From Hyposmocoma kahamanoa (Eukaryota; Arthropoda; Insecta; Lepidoptera; Cosmopterigidae), in the NCBI RefSeq assembly GCF_003589595.1, contig NW_020653851.1, forward strand, positions 21,083,995 to 21,147,994: a stretch of 64,000 nucleotides of DNA, given 5' to 3'. This document shows, in pieces, positions 42,600-53,060 of the stretch. How positions within the stretch are numbered: the first letter of the stretch is position 1; each line of letters begins with the position of its first letter. The notes beneath the pieces were generated by a model. The model was not told the origin of the DNA and did no database searches. It worked only from the letters and a program-made list of their open reading frames with translations. The position numbers and the translations under genes were made by a program.

Positions 42600-43020
42600 T
42601 GCTTGCGTCGTATCCTTGTATTTGGTTTTTCAACGACTTTTTAGTCGTAGCGCCATCTATGAGAAATCTATGAAAGATTTATCACCCAGCTAACTGGGTG
42701 ATAAATCATAGATTTCTCATTTACAAAGGTACCTAATATCTTTACAGCTACCAGTCCTGGCAAGAGATGTCGCTATTCACTGTATTTAAATTTTTTTTAT
42801 TGAATAGATATTCAATTATTTTTTGTGCTAACTAAAAACTAAACTAAGCTTAGTTGGTATAGCGTCTGGCATGGTAAGCTAGAAGACGTCGGTTCGAATC
42901 CGACCGGATCGAAGGTAATTAATTTTTCTGAGTGTTCGATCTTTGTATTAATAATTATAACAAACTAGTGGAGTAATTTCACAAAAAAATAATTGAATAT
43001 CAATTTAATAAAAACATTTA
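42600..43020. mobile_element. SINE1 pair enclosing a palindrome
   Basis: A minus-strand SINE1 5' part (GTGCTTGCGTCG, TTTTTAGTCGTAGCGCCATC) runs into a near-perfect palindrome at 42661-42718 (arms GATTTATCACCCAG and CTGGGTGATAAATC plus GAGAAATCTATG and its mirror, differing by a 4-base gap). A plus-strand SINE1 with A box (GCTTAGTTGGTATAGCG) and B box (GGTTCGAATCC) follows to the AACTAGTGGAGTAATTTCAC tail. Confidence 0.78.
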
Positions 43021-44018
43021 AAACATAAATCAGTTTAAAAAAAATACTTATATGAAATCACTTAAATTCATAGTGAGGCGCCTTCCTGTCCAGTGCTCTC
43101 TGGCGTCCATCCAGCATCAACGAAATCGCTTTGGTTTTTGTTTCAAACCCGAAAAAGAACATAAAAGAAAGTATTATGTGACATTTAATTAATTGAAAAG
43201 GCAGTCAGAATATCAACAACAGACCTTTTAATACCACTTCATTTTTATCTGCTACAGTACTCAGCCATATTCATTGTGTCGAGATAAAAGACCGAAACGG
43301 ACGATATGAATGAATAGCTTGTTTACATCGACTGCAATAAAAAGTAATCGTGTAGACGACTGTTTACATAAAATCAAATTGTAGGTAAAGACTGGCCCAG
43401 AAAAGCAAAGTTCAATGATCTTTGCTTTCTTACTCTAACAAACATGTCGATTTCATTTTCCTGAATTCGACCGAAACACATTTTTCTTTAAATTTATATT
43501 GAAACCACGCAATTATGACCCGTATAATACTAATGTGCACAATATTGTACATGTAATATACAATATTGTGCACTTTTATTGGGTTGTAAGATCAATGTTA
43601 AGTGTAGATCTGAACAGACTAAGCACAGTGTAATAATACGCAGAGTGGGAAGAAGTATTTCAATTACTCCTAGGTAAAAGCTATGAATATATAAAATGGT
43701 AATAAACTAGGGTTGTAGAAGTTGTAAAGTGTGCCAAGTGCGTCGTAACTACTATTGTTAATGCTCTTCTGGTTGCCATTTCGAAACAATGGACGCGCGA
43801 GTACAAACGAACCGTATTTTTCCTTTTTTATATTTCTTTTATTTTTTAATTTTACATGCATTTTATCCCTTTCCTGACTAACAATGGTATAGTTGAAGAA
43901 GTATTACTTGCATGTTATCGTTTGGAATGGCTTATCCTTTCAATTACAAAAGGATAATGGAACCATTAAACTTCTTTCACTAAAAGCGTATATGGTTTTA
44001 ATGATATTGAATTAATGA
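43021..44018. other. Unassigned AT-rich region with a small perfect palindrome
   Basis: GTGCACAATATTGTA and its mirror TACAATATTGTGCAC at 43535-43573 form a 15-bp stem with a 9-base loop. No gene is seen. Confidence 0.5.
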
Positions 44019-44251
44019 GTAGAGCTCCATCTAAAAGAGTTCGTCCGGGGAAGTACTGTCACCTTACCTATTTCTGCCGCCAAGCAGTAATGTTAGCATT
44101 ACTGTGTTCCAGTTTTGAAGGGAAAGGGTGCCGGTGAAATTACAGGCACGTGGGACTTGTCAACTTATGTCACAGTGTCATTGCCCCTCAGATCTAAGGT
44201 CTCTAAGTGGCACTGCAACTGTTATGGACAGGCGCGTAGCTTACCATCACC
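44019..44251 (+). mobile_element. Family B element, 3' truncated
   Basis: From GTAGAGCTCCATCTAAAAGA to CTGTTATGGACAGGCGCGTA and GCTTACCATCA. About 40 bases of the middle (after ATGTCACAGTG) are deleted. Confidence 0.8.
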
Positions 44252-44937
44252 ACACTCACTGTATCCAGACGCGAAACTGATATTTAGAATTGTCAGTGCG
44301 AAAAAGTGTTTAAACTAAATGTTTGCGCTATATAGATGGCACATGCGACATGCTTCCGGCGTGGTGTCACGGGCCACGCCGCCCCGTGCTCGCATGTACA
44401 AATCGATGCGGGGCGGCGCGGGCCGTGGAAAGCCGCATTTACCGCGACGGCTCACTCTTTTGTCCTATTGTAATCGAAACATTAAGCGATAAGACTAACC
44501 AGTGCAAATAATATTTCGATAATTATATCTATTATTGAACAGCAGAGACGCGTATTTTATAACTTGGTCTGTGACGAAGCGTAAGAAGTTCGCACTAGGG
44601 TGTGTCAGCGAGGCGTGGAGCGCAGTATCTTGAGAGTAAAACTATCATAGGAACTCGTTCGTACTATAATTTTTCGACTTTTTTTATTAAGTAGTGGAAT
44701 TAGTTCATGTAGGCCGAGTGAAATCTACAGCTAAGCGGTACTCGAAGAGCTAAAATGTTTGGGATTAATGGGAAGGGCAGAATGTACGCACAAAATGATA
44801 TCGGAAAATCTTAGAGAAAAGAAAAAATAATGTAAAAAAACATGCATTAATCTAAGTTGTTTTATGTAAGTAGGTATTTTAATAAACAGTAAATAACTAT
44901 ATAGATAATTTAAATTAAATTAATTAGGTTCCTGTTC
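44252..44937. other. Unassigned region with GC-rich patch
   Basis: At 44340-44450 a GC-rich stretch has CACGGGCCACGCCGCCCC mirrored loosely by GGGGCGGCGCGGGCCGTGG, about 30 bases apart, forming an imperfect inverted repeat. Its origin is unknown and the 62-codon frame in it is not credible. Confidence 0.4.
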
Positions 44938-45070
44938 TTGAGGAGCTGTTGGCATAGCGGTAGCCACGATAAGGTAACCGTCGATAGTTCGAGTCCAGCC
45001 GAGTCGAAGGAATGTTTCTTTGTATTAGTTCGATCTTTGTGTCAATAATAATAACAAACTACTGAAGTAT
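44938..45070 (+). mobile_element. SINE1, diverged
   Basis: GAGCTGTTGGCATAGCGG (A-box region), GATAGTTCGAGTCCAGCC (B-box region), then TCGAAGGAATGTTTCTTTG, CGATCTTTGTGTCAATAAT and AACAAACTACTGAAG. It ends in an A-rich run. Confidence 0.75.
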
Positions 45071-46351
45071 TTTCAAAAAAAAAAAAAGATAATTATCATT
45101 ATAATAAAAACCATCATGATATTCAATAATAGTAGTTTAAAGGCATTAAAATAGGAGTGTGGGTAAAAACATCACACGAGTGTTTTAATGCCTAATCATG
45201 TACAGTTACATACATTGGTTTATTATAAGCTCTCTGTGATGTGTTCAGGAACCGCATGCTACGACTGGCGAAATGGTGGTAAATGAAAACTTTTCTCACG
45301 CATGTCACACAACCATAGCATTTTTTTTAAATTCATAGACAAACTAGAGTCGGCCCCAACTATCATATCGTTCGATATCACGCGTTACTTGGCGTGAAAT
45401 TTGTCAAAATTGTTTGCTATTAACTTTTCATTTCGAATAAAACTTGATCTCGACTGATATTAGAATTGAGGTCGAATCAAATTGTTTTGTTTTTCAGAGA
45501 TGTTCGAAATTCAATATATAATAATAAAATCGAATTTGATGTTATTATTATGCAATAATAACAATTTCACAGATAAGAAATTTTTTCTAACAAAACAGTT
45601 TATCTGTATGTTGGCCGTAATTTGCGGTGTTTGAACACATCATATAGGGTTTATGTTATGTGTAAAGATAAAAATAAAAATTATGTCGTATTGATTTAAA
45701 TAAAATTATTGGACAAGAACTAAACTCCAATTTTAACACTAGTTACTGTATTGATTCTTAAATATATAAACTGTGAATTGTATGTAAAATACAATTTGCA
45801 GTTTACGTAATATGTCAGCTAAATTAGAAGTGCTCCGGTCAGTCCGAGCAAAATAGAAAATAGAGTGTTTTATGTCCGCTCAAGTACCCTTTGTAAATAT
45901 CTTACTCGATCGGCGAATATTTTCTTGGAAAACCCGACTGCAGAAATCATACAAGCGGGAAAAAGGATTTGGCTCGCAATTCTCGACAAAATCGAAAGGG
46001 TTTTAACAATACGAGCTTCAACTACTTAACATTTTATCGACAGAAAATAGAAATTTTTGTTTTGTCGTACGAAGACTTCATATAGGTGAGTAGTAATGGA
46101 AAAATATTTGTGCTAAAACTAAAGAGATTTTGTTCGTTCGTTTATTCTTTCACTAAAAATTGTCTGTAAAAAATATAGACGTTGAACTTTGTATTTATAA
46201 GCTTTATAAAGTCATCAAGCTTTATATACGTCGCCGACAAGTGCAATTCGTGTAGATTAGTTAGAAATAGTGTTATTATAATGTATATATGTTAGTCTTT
46301 AAGGTATTCATGTGGCCTGAAATAAATAAATTAAAAAAAAAATGTTTTAGT
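45071..46351. other. Unassigned region with possible retroposed 3' end
   Basis: AGGCATTAAAA and TTTTAATGCCT at about 45138-45193 enclose a short imperfect hairpin. At 46310-46343 a GGCCTGAAATAAATAAATTA tail with A-run resembles a LINE 3' end. A consensus splice donor (ATAGGTGAGTAG) at about 46083 follows a balanced stretch, but no exon can be established. Confidence 0.35.
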
Positions 46352-46459
46352 AGAACTACCTATTTCTGCCACCAAACGGTAATGGGAGAATTACTGCGTT
46401 CCGCGTAAGGGTAAGCGTGCTGGTGAAATTACACGCACACGGGACTTGACAAATTATGC
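46352..46459 (+). mobile_element. Family B fragment
   Basis: ACCTATTTCTGCCACCAAAC, ATTACTGCGTTCCGCG and GAAATTACACGCACACGGGA match the middle of family B; it stops at family D. Confidence 0.7.
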
Positions 46460-46463
46460 ACGT

Positions 46464-46789
46464 AGGAAATGGAACCATTTTTCCGGATTTAAATCGCGTA
46501 TATTTGTTTTTTCAAACCAACGAACGTTTCGGGCCCTTTACAGGTCCCATGGTCAGAGTTGACTGGGGTCGTACAGTCATCAACCAGTTATGTCTAATAT
46601 TAATGCAAACCACCCTATTTTTTCCACTATAGTTACAAAAGTTATTCATTAAATACCTTATTTTTAATTTTGCAAAGAAACATTCCATTTTACGCTGGGA
46701 TGCATGAGACCTGTAAAGCGCCCGGAACGTTGGTTTGTGTGAAAAACAAATATACGCGATTTAAATCCGGAAAAATAGTTTCATTTCCT
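46464..46789. mobile_element. Family D element with inverted ends, 326 bp
   Basis: Starts AGGAAATGGAACCATTTTTC and ends with the mirror (CCGGAAAAATAGTTTCATTT then CCT). The middle holds CAACCAGTTATGTCTAATAT and the AACCACCCTATTTTTT block found in the long copies. It links the short palindromic copy at 38318 with the longer one-sided copies at 20316 and 23337. Confidence 0.82.
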
Positions 46790-46837
46790 ACGTGTAACAT
46801 TCGCGAGAACCTAAGAACTCGATAAACTATACAGAGT

Positions 46838-47135
46838 TCAGTGACCCTCAAATCTTGTTGATTGAAATCTCTGAGCACAACTTCACAACTTTTTTTAAAA
46901 TACCATGTAGTGGGACTATCCACAACAGTTGCAGTGCCACACAAAACTTTAAAGCGCAAATATTTTATGGGCCACTGCGCCCATCACCCTGAGACGTAAA
47001 TTTACAAATCCCATGTGCCTGTAATGTCACCTGCATCCTTACTCTCCAAAACCGGAACTTAGTAATGTTCACATTACTATAAAAATAGTTAAGGTGGCAG
47101 TACTTCATTAATACTTTCACAATGAGAATTTACAA
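46838..47135. mobile_element. Family B pieces in inverted arrangement
   Basis: A plus-strand scrap (AGTGACCCTCAAATCTTG, TGAAATCTCTGAGCAC) at 46838-46890 is followed by a minus-strand copy (46905-47130) with CCACAACAGTTGCAGTGCCA, CACCCTGAGACGTAAA, CCATGTGCCTGTAATGTCAC and AAAACCGGAACTTAGTAATG. Confidence 0.72.
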
Positions 47136-47286
47136 TAACAAGTTGCGTCATTAGAGATCCATCCATTTTCTTTTCTACGTATTCAATTCAGCAATGGCTC
47201 TTTCTTCAGCAATATAATAGAGTAGGAGTCCATCCGCGCTTCCGCAAACATCGTGCTCAACAAGCAAAGGACTTTGACTCGTTGTC

Positions 47287-47356
47287 AAAAAGCTTAACAA
47301 TGATTAGAATTTTTGACAAAGGACAGTCAAAAATTCTAATCATTGTTAAGCTTTTT
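47287..47356. repeat. Perfect 31-bp inverted repeat, 8-base loop
   Basis: The left arm 47287-47317 (starting AAAAAGCTTAACAATGATTA) and the right arm 47326-47356 are exact complements around AAAGGACA. The word AAAGGAC also occurs just left of the structure. No transposon family in the window explains it. Confidence 0.9.
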
Positions 47357-47784
47357 TATATAAAAGAGTGTACGCTTCCATTACATTGAAGACAATTAAT
47401 ATTTAATCTTTTGTAAGCCGAGACTGAAAAGAGGTTGCGTAATCCTACGAAAAATAGTATTAGATACAAAATCAGTCTTACTCTGGTTATAAGATGATTG
47501 ATGTTTTAATATAAAAGAAAATGACAGAGTTCAGGCCGGGGCTCCCTTTATTAGACTATTTTGGTTAAATCGTTTCCAACAAGTGACATAATCAGCTAAA
47601 CGAAAGAACACAAACCCATCCCCTATAAATCCATTAACCAGCAACGTACACGTGTCAAAAATTGTCGCAATAATTCCAATTCAAATTCATTTATTAGCAG
47701 ATCAATTGGTTCATATTTGTTAGTAACAATCCTGTGAACTAAGTTAGTAGAAACAAGGGAAACAATTGAATAAATTACATTATT
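47357..47784. other. Unassigned AT-rich sequence
   Basis: Nothing recognisable. Confidence 0.5.
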
Positions 47785-48030
47785 ATATGTCCACGTGTAG
47801 CACGGTGATCTTACGGACGACAGCCGAGTCCATTTTTCCTGCTATCATCCTCAAGATACCACTGGTGCTCGCAACACATGTGACGCATTTTCTTTTTGCG
47901 TAAAAACCATCTACACACGTAAACTTGCCAGAGGCGCTGCAAAAGCTAGGAAGACTTAACAGAATCCTAAAGATATCACTGCACGTTATATGCGTTGTAC
48001 ACTCGCTATGTGAAATTGGTCCACAGTACA
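47785..48030 (-). pseudogene. LINE ORF2 C-terminal remnant (SASGMF type)
   Basis: The minus-strand frame includes DIFRILLSLPSFCSASGKF, VDGFYAKRKCVTCV and SGILRMIAGKMDSAVV. This aligns in order with the plus-strand remnant at 7745-8165 (LLRLTRYYSASGM, then NIVLVKMVGRPDC). It lies in the domain C-terminal to reverse transcriptase. Only this exon-sized piece is left, although it is open for 82 codons. Confidence 0.75.
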
Positions 48031-48365
48031 CCTGTATAAAAATTATGTCATAATTATATTTTTATGCAGGTAATACATATAATGTCATAATACAATAAAT
48101 CAAGTACGGTAACTCTGTACAAACGCAGCAGCGCGGGTTGTATGTGTGCACGCTCACCGCGCGTCGTGTACGGACGCACACATTCGCATAAAGTCGGGGT
48201 GCACTCCATTGCACAACGCGGGTCGTCACACGCGCTATTAATTTATAGATTGAAGCGGTCGTTAGATGTTTATTTTTTATTTTATTTATTTATTTATATT
48301 CAGGTTACAGAGATTCATAAATAAATACTTTATAGACTAACATACATAACAATATAATAAAACAT
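48031..48365. other. Unassigned region with GC-rich patch
   Basis: The stretch 48120-48240 is GC-rich with CGCACA-type words (GTGTGCACGCTCACCGCGCG, GTACGGACGCACACATTCGC). It may be a MITE end; a second copy is not present. Confidence 0.35.
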
Positions 48366-48540
48366 TTCTTCTTCTTAGTGTGCCACTTCTCTTCGAAGGT
48401 TGGCGACCTTCATGGCTATTCTCATTTTTGAAGCTGCTGCACGAAAGAGGGAACGTGTGCTAAGGTGGAACCAGTCTCTCAGATTCTTCAACCACGAGGT
48501 TTTCTTTCTGCCACGACTACGCTTTCCTTGTATTATACAA
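48366..48540. repeat. Dispersed repeat C
   Basis: TTCTTCGAAGGTTGGCGAC-like sequence, CTTCATGGCTATTCTCATTT, TTGAAGCTGCTGC, GGAACCAGTCTCTCAGATTC and CACGAGGTTTTCTTTCTGCC recur at 54945-55085. The class is unknown. Confidence 0.6.
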
Positions 48541-49208
48541 AACAGTAATGACTAATTATTTTTATAAAAAAAATACACGTCTTGTCTGCGACGTGTGACA
48601 TAACGTGGGTGTTCGGTAGCCAGTCTCGGAAACGTCGCTACACGCACCCTTCGGCCAAAACACATCCTTCATGAAGGTAGACAGATGTTGGGTTGCTACT
48701 CTTACTACAAATGAATTATTATTCTGTAAATGTAAATGAATTATTACAACTGCTCGATCCTCAGGGTAACATTGACTTTCACCCGTATATACTTCGCAAT
48801 ATCCGTTTAAAAAATGATAGCAAATAGTAGATGTGTGTATTGTTGTATTTGTGGCAGTTTGAACAGAAGCGCTTCAAATTTAGAATTGTTCAGCATTTCT
48901 ATTTCATAATCATATTCCGTAATCAAGATATCAATCCGTAATGCTGATATAAAATATCAATATATAACTACTGCATTTTTAACAAGTAGTTATTTGTTAT
49001 GTAAGGCTGTAAAGGTGCTGTTGACGCGAGTACTTGTATTGAAACCAAAGTAAGCGAAGGATTCTCAGATTGAACAACAAGCGAAGGAAGTGGTTTGTAT
49101 GGAGGAAAATGGTAGATGAAAGAAAAACAGTTACACTATAACAAAACAGTTTTAATAAACAATATTAGTCATCGTTGTCAATTTTACGTCAAAAATAATA
49201 AAAATAAA
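48541..49208. other. Unassigned AT-rich sequence
   Basis: No gene or repeat is recognised. Confidence 0.45.
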
Positions 49209-49449
49209 CATTGACTTACAAATAAATGGACGACGGGTCTAACACAAAAACCACGAAAAAATGTCCCAAGTCCACCTATTTAAACGTAGTTTAAAAGCTA
49301 AAACGTTGAATTTAAATTGTAATGTCATCGCAGTACTGTCTAATTTTGCTTGCTTCGCTGTCAGTCGAACAAACGAAGACTAAAGCGTGAATGACGCTCT
49401 GTATACGATTTTAACGCCCTATAAGTTCGGACACTTTTTAGCGCGGACT
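49209..49449 (+). mobile_element. CATTGAC-family element lacking its right end
   Basis: The copy follows 6213-6498 closely from CATTGACTTACAAATAAATG to TTTTTAGCGCGGACTC and then diverges, so about 35 terminal bases are lost. Confidence 0.85.
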
Positions 49450-49558
49450 CAAAGTTCTCGTAATGATTTGTGAAGAAAGCTGTTTTCAGGCAAGACAATC
49501 CGCCAATTTTGCCGTTAATAACTTTTATTTACTATAGACAACAACACCAACTACCTGT

Positions 49559-49743
49559 TTTTTTTATGAAACAAAGTGACGGGACGAACAAGTTGTGCGC
49601 CTGGTGGTAAGCGACACGCCTATCCATAACAGTTGCAGTGCCACTCAGAGCTGTAAATAGCAAAGACCCGATGAGCACTGCCTGTAATTTCACCAGCACC
49701 CTTACCCTTCAAAACAGGAACGCAGTAATGCTCTCATTACTGC
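49559..49743 (-). mobile_element. Family B element, partial
   Basis: Reverse blocks from TGACGGGACGAACAAGTTGT through CATAACAGTTGCAGTGCCAC to AATGCTCTCATTACTGCC; the CAGATCT and ACATAAG blocks are deleted and the 5' end is missing. It abuts the next CATTGAC fragment. Confidence 0.78.
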
Positions 49744-49850
49744 CTTTTTCATATTCCTTTACATGTCACTACGTTTAAATAGGTTGACTTGGGACTTTTT
49801 TTTCGTGGTTTTTGTATTTGACCCGTCGTCCATTTATTTGTAAGTCAATG
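49744..49850 (-). mobile_element. CATTGAC-family left-end fragment, reversed
   Basis: TTTTTCATATTCCTTTACAT to TTATTTGTAAGTCAATG is the mirror of the first 107 bases of 6213-6498. Together with 49209-49449 the two outer ends face outward, but no matching target duplication flanks the pair, so they are probably two separate broken copies. Confidence 0.82.
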
Positions 49851-50086
49851 TTCAGCAATTAAGAATCGATACTACCTTAGCTCGAATTAAATTTTTTCCC
49901 GTACGATTCATGTTGCTTGGGTCGAACGACAGGGACACTGGCTTTATTTCAGTATTAATTTTTTTGCAAAAGAAATTAAAGTCTTTTGAAAAATTTATAT
50001 CGTATATTGTGTTCTATTTAGTTCAGTTGACATAAAAAAAAATCATTGGTAATATGTAAAGTACCTATTGAATTAAGCGGTTTTCT

Positions 50087-50314
50087 CATTGACTTACAAA
50101 TAAATGGACGACGGGTCTAATACAAAAACCACGAAAAAAATGTCCCAAGTCAACCTATTCGAAATTTAAATTGTAATGTCATCGCAGTATCGCGCTGTCC
50201 GTAAAACAAATGAAGACTAAAGCGGAGTGTCGCGCTCTGTATACGATTTTAGCGCCTTACAAGTGCGGACACTTTTTAGCGCGGACCCGACGTCCATATA
50301 ATTGTAAGTCAATG
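50087..50314 (+). mobile_element. CATTGAC-family DNA transposon, 228 bp, complete
   Basis: Both ends are intact and an exact 8-bp duplication GGTTTTCT lies at 50079-50086 and 50315-50322. The interior has a 60-bp deletion compared with 6213-6498. Confidence 0.92.
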
Positions 50315-50322
50315 GGTTTTCT

Positions 50323-51876
50323 TGTCAAATTTCGAGGTAAGTTTGTGTTTTGTTTTCTACCATAAAAATTTTTAGAAATCGTGTTTTCACACCGTGTAGT
50401 AATCAGTGTATATCCACAATTTTACTGTATTTATTCCCAAAGCAATTGATTCAACACTTTCACTGTTGCGGAATCAGCCAAAGCCATTTGAAGTTGTATA
50501 TGTATACTCTTAAGAGCTCTCATGCCAAAAAAGTTTTGACGTTGGCTCCGCCCAAATTTGTGAAACAAATATATGCCTGAAGTTCGCGTGACATGCGACA
50601 GGAGATGTTGAATTTTGCGCATTAAAAGTACCAAATTCGTTTTAGCGGAATAACTCTAAAACTAAAGGGATTAAAAAAAATCCGTAGTGACAGTTGTCGA
50701 TCATGCATAAATATAATTAATTATCTAATTTTTGTCCTAATAACCTGTAGCATTTCGAGGATAAATCGAAAAAATGTGAAAATTAGAGGTCATTTCGTGA
50801 TTTTTATCTATCGTAGAAACTTTATTGTTTTATGTTTCTGATTAATGTCTATGCTTGAATATATCGTGTAGTTACTCATACAATATTTTATTTTTAACTT
50901 TAAAGTGGATATGCCCCTCTAAAATCAAATCGAAGATTAGGAATTTTTCCTCTGCTCCCTCTTAATAAGTATACATAAAAACTCTTTACGATCGAACTTA
51001 ATGCATTAAAATGTCTTCCAAATAATTTGCATGGTAACGTACTCAACTTCAAAGTTAGTTCATACGGTTGCGATGTTGCTACATTGTACCGAATATTTTA
51101 TCGCTTTATATAATAACGATGTTAAACTTTTAACATTAAATTGAACGTGAAACGCATCAATTTTATATTGTATTTTGTGTAGTTACTTCTACAAAGAAAC
51201 TAAAGTGTATCGTTCAAGGAACGTTTAATCTTATGCAAGTAATTAAGTAAATAATTACTGGGTAATTAATGAAATGAGCAATTCATGCAGATGTAGGGCT
51301 ACCAACTGTCTGAATTTATCCGGAGATGTTTGTCCTTCTGTTTGGATTTCTCATTTGTGGGCTTAGGGTAACAATTTTCAGAATAAAAAGTAAAAATCCA
51401 CCTCGCAAATCTGTAACAACTTATATCGATTTAGACAAATAAGCTAAAAATTAAAAAAATGTATCACTTTTTTCAATAAGTAACTAAACATCTTCAAAGT
51501 AAAGTTTACGAAATAAACAAGAACGCAAAATCAACTCGAATGATTCGGAAAAATATCTCGTAAGAATTTAAAATAAATAAATGAAAAACAAAATCGAATA
51601 AAAACAGTTGACTATTTCTTTATTTTCAAATTAAAACTAAAATAAAAAGTAAAGTAACCGACCAGAGTTTTGAAAAAAAAGCACTGCACTATTTTTGTGA
51701 TTTACTAGTGTTCCGCAAAATGTACCTGTAAGTGTATTCAAAAAATTGCAAAATATGTAGAATGGCCGTTTTTACGCTTTGAAACGGAAGACTATGTTAT
51801 TATTCTATAATGTTATTTTATGTACGTACTTGTAGTCTAAATCGTGTGTAAATAATTTTAATTGTTATCTGAAATG
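50323..51876. other. Unassigned AT-rich region
   Basis: About 1.5 kb without a recognised repeat or gene. Short frames of up to 76 codons near 50350-50634 are unsupported. This is the longest stretch free of recognisable transposons next to the tRNA gene. Confidence 0.45.
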
Positions 51877-51886
51877 AAAAAAAAAA
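51877..51886 (-). terminator. Pol III terminator of tRNA-His
   Basis: Ten consecutive A on the plus strand (T on the transcribed sense) lie 25 bases past the 3' end of the tRNA. Pol III stops at four or more T. Confidence 0.8.
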
Positions 51887-51911
51887 CAGCTCCGCCGCGA
51901 CAGTGAGACAC

Positions 51912-51983
51912 TGCCGTGACCAGGATTCGAACCTGGGTTACTACGGCCACAACGTAGGGTCCTAACCACTAGACGATCACGGC
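51912..51983 (-). tRNA. tRNA-His (anticodon GTG)
   Basis: The minus strand gives a 72-nt cloverleaf: acceptor GCCGTGA paired with TCACGGC and discriminator A, D arm GTC/GAC around TAGTGGTTAG, anticodon stem CTACG/CGTAG with loop TTGTGGC, variable TAAC, and T arm CCAGG/CCTGG around TTCGAAT. Internal A box (TAGTGGTTAGG) and B box (GGTTCGAATCC) are complete and a T10 terminator follows. All stems pair, so the gene looks functional. It charges histidine for translation. Perfect 10-bp inverted words (AACAGCTCCG at 51885-51894, CGGAGCTGTT at 51987-51996) flank it. Confidence 0.96.
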
Positions 51984-52326
51984 TACCGGAGCTGTTACCT
52001 TTGGTTGTTAAAAACACGTTCTGTTTCTCGCTGTGTTCTAAGTTGACTAAGTTAACAAGGTTAGAAGTAGTAAAGAGACTGTTTATAAATGGTTGACTTT
52101 CGATTTTTGCTGAGTTAGCGGTGAACTTGAGCACTTTCTCTACCCGCGGCGATAATGGCGTCGCCGGTGGTGGTACAAGATTGCAACGTATAATTGCCGT
52201 TCTGATTGCCAGGTATTGCAGCTATAATCGTTATTTACTTATGATTAGGTTATAATAAAGCCTCATGTGAGATGTCAAAAGTGCTTATATCACATGAAAG
52301 TAAGTAATATAACATTTTTATTATTA

Positions 52327-53060
52327 AAAAACCGACCTCAAAGTTCGTGGAATTACGTCTATTTGCCAAATTTTATTGACCGGAAACTTAAATTACCGGA
52401 AAGTGCGCGAAACCGGATTCATACCCTAGTTTGCCACCCTTACACAGAAAAAAAGGAATTCTACTAATAAGAAAGAGCAATTTCTCAAAATATTAATAAA
52501 TATTTTGTTGAATATATAGTAGCTTTGTGACTTGAAATAAATTAATTTGCTCTTGGATTAAATATTTCTGTCTTATAACTAAAATACACTTTTGAGACGT
52601 TTTTTACTATTATCAAGTAATTATTCTCTAGCGTCTATAAGGAGAGGATCGTTTGTTGGATTTAATAAATTTGTCTTCATAAAAATAATTTTGTCTTTTT
52701 CTAAGTAATCTGTTTTTACCATGTAGAGGGTTTGCGCACTACGTCAGTTCCGAATCCGAGAAATAACGGTCTAAAATGTAACAGGTGTCCGAAGTATCAT
52801 TCTATCTCTAGGTGTACAAGCGATATTCGTATTTTTCCGATTCGAATAGGACTTAGTGCACAGGCGACACCTCCGAAATGGGTCCGAAGTTTCTAGATTT
52901 ATATACGAAGTGCAATATTTTCTTCAATAATAAATGGGACCAATACTGAGGCGCTCTTTCAAACAAAAAAAGAATCAACAAAATCGGTTTACAAATGTCG
53001 CGTACGATACATACAAAAAATACAGTCAAATAGAAAACCTTCTTGCGCTTGAAAAATTAT
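52327..53060 (+). mobile_element. Family A element split by later insertion
   Basis: The first part (52327-52450) reads AAAAACCGACCTCAAAGTTC to TTTGCCACCCTTACA and the second part (52918-53060) resumes at CAATATTTTCTTCAATAATA and goes on to TGGGACCAATACTGAG and CAGTCAAATAGAAAACC. The 467 bases between them include a family E MITE. A duplication at the break is not obvious. Confidence 0.75.
52730..52900. mobile_element. Family E MITE
   Basis: GGTTTGCGCACTACGTCAG at the left and ATAGGACTTAGTGCACAGGC at the right are mirrored ends, with TTCCGAATCCGAGAAAT and TTTTTCCGATTCGAAT just inside. The copy at 55818-55995 shares this layout, including TAGGTGTACAAG and GATATTCGTATTT. Confidence 0.65.

Noticed and set aside
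49209..49850. Single large CATTGAC element with outward ends
   Set aside because: The flanking bases (AAAATAAA and TTCAGCAA) do not form a duplication, and the left piece already contains most of the right-end sequence, so two broken copies fit better.
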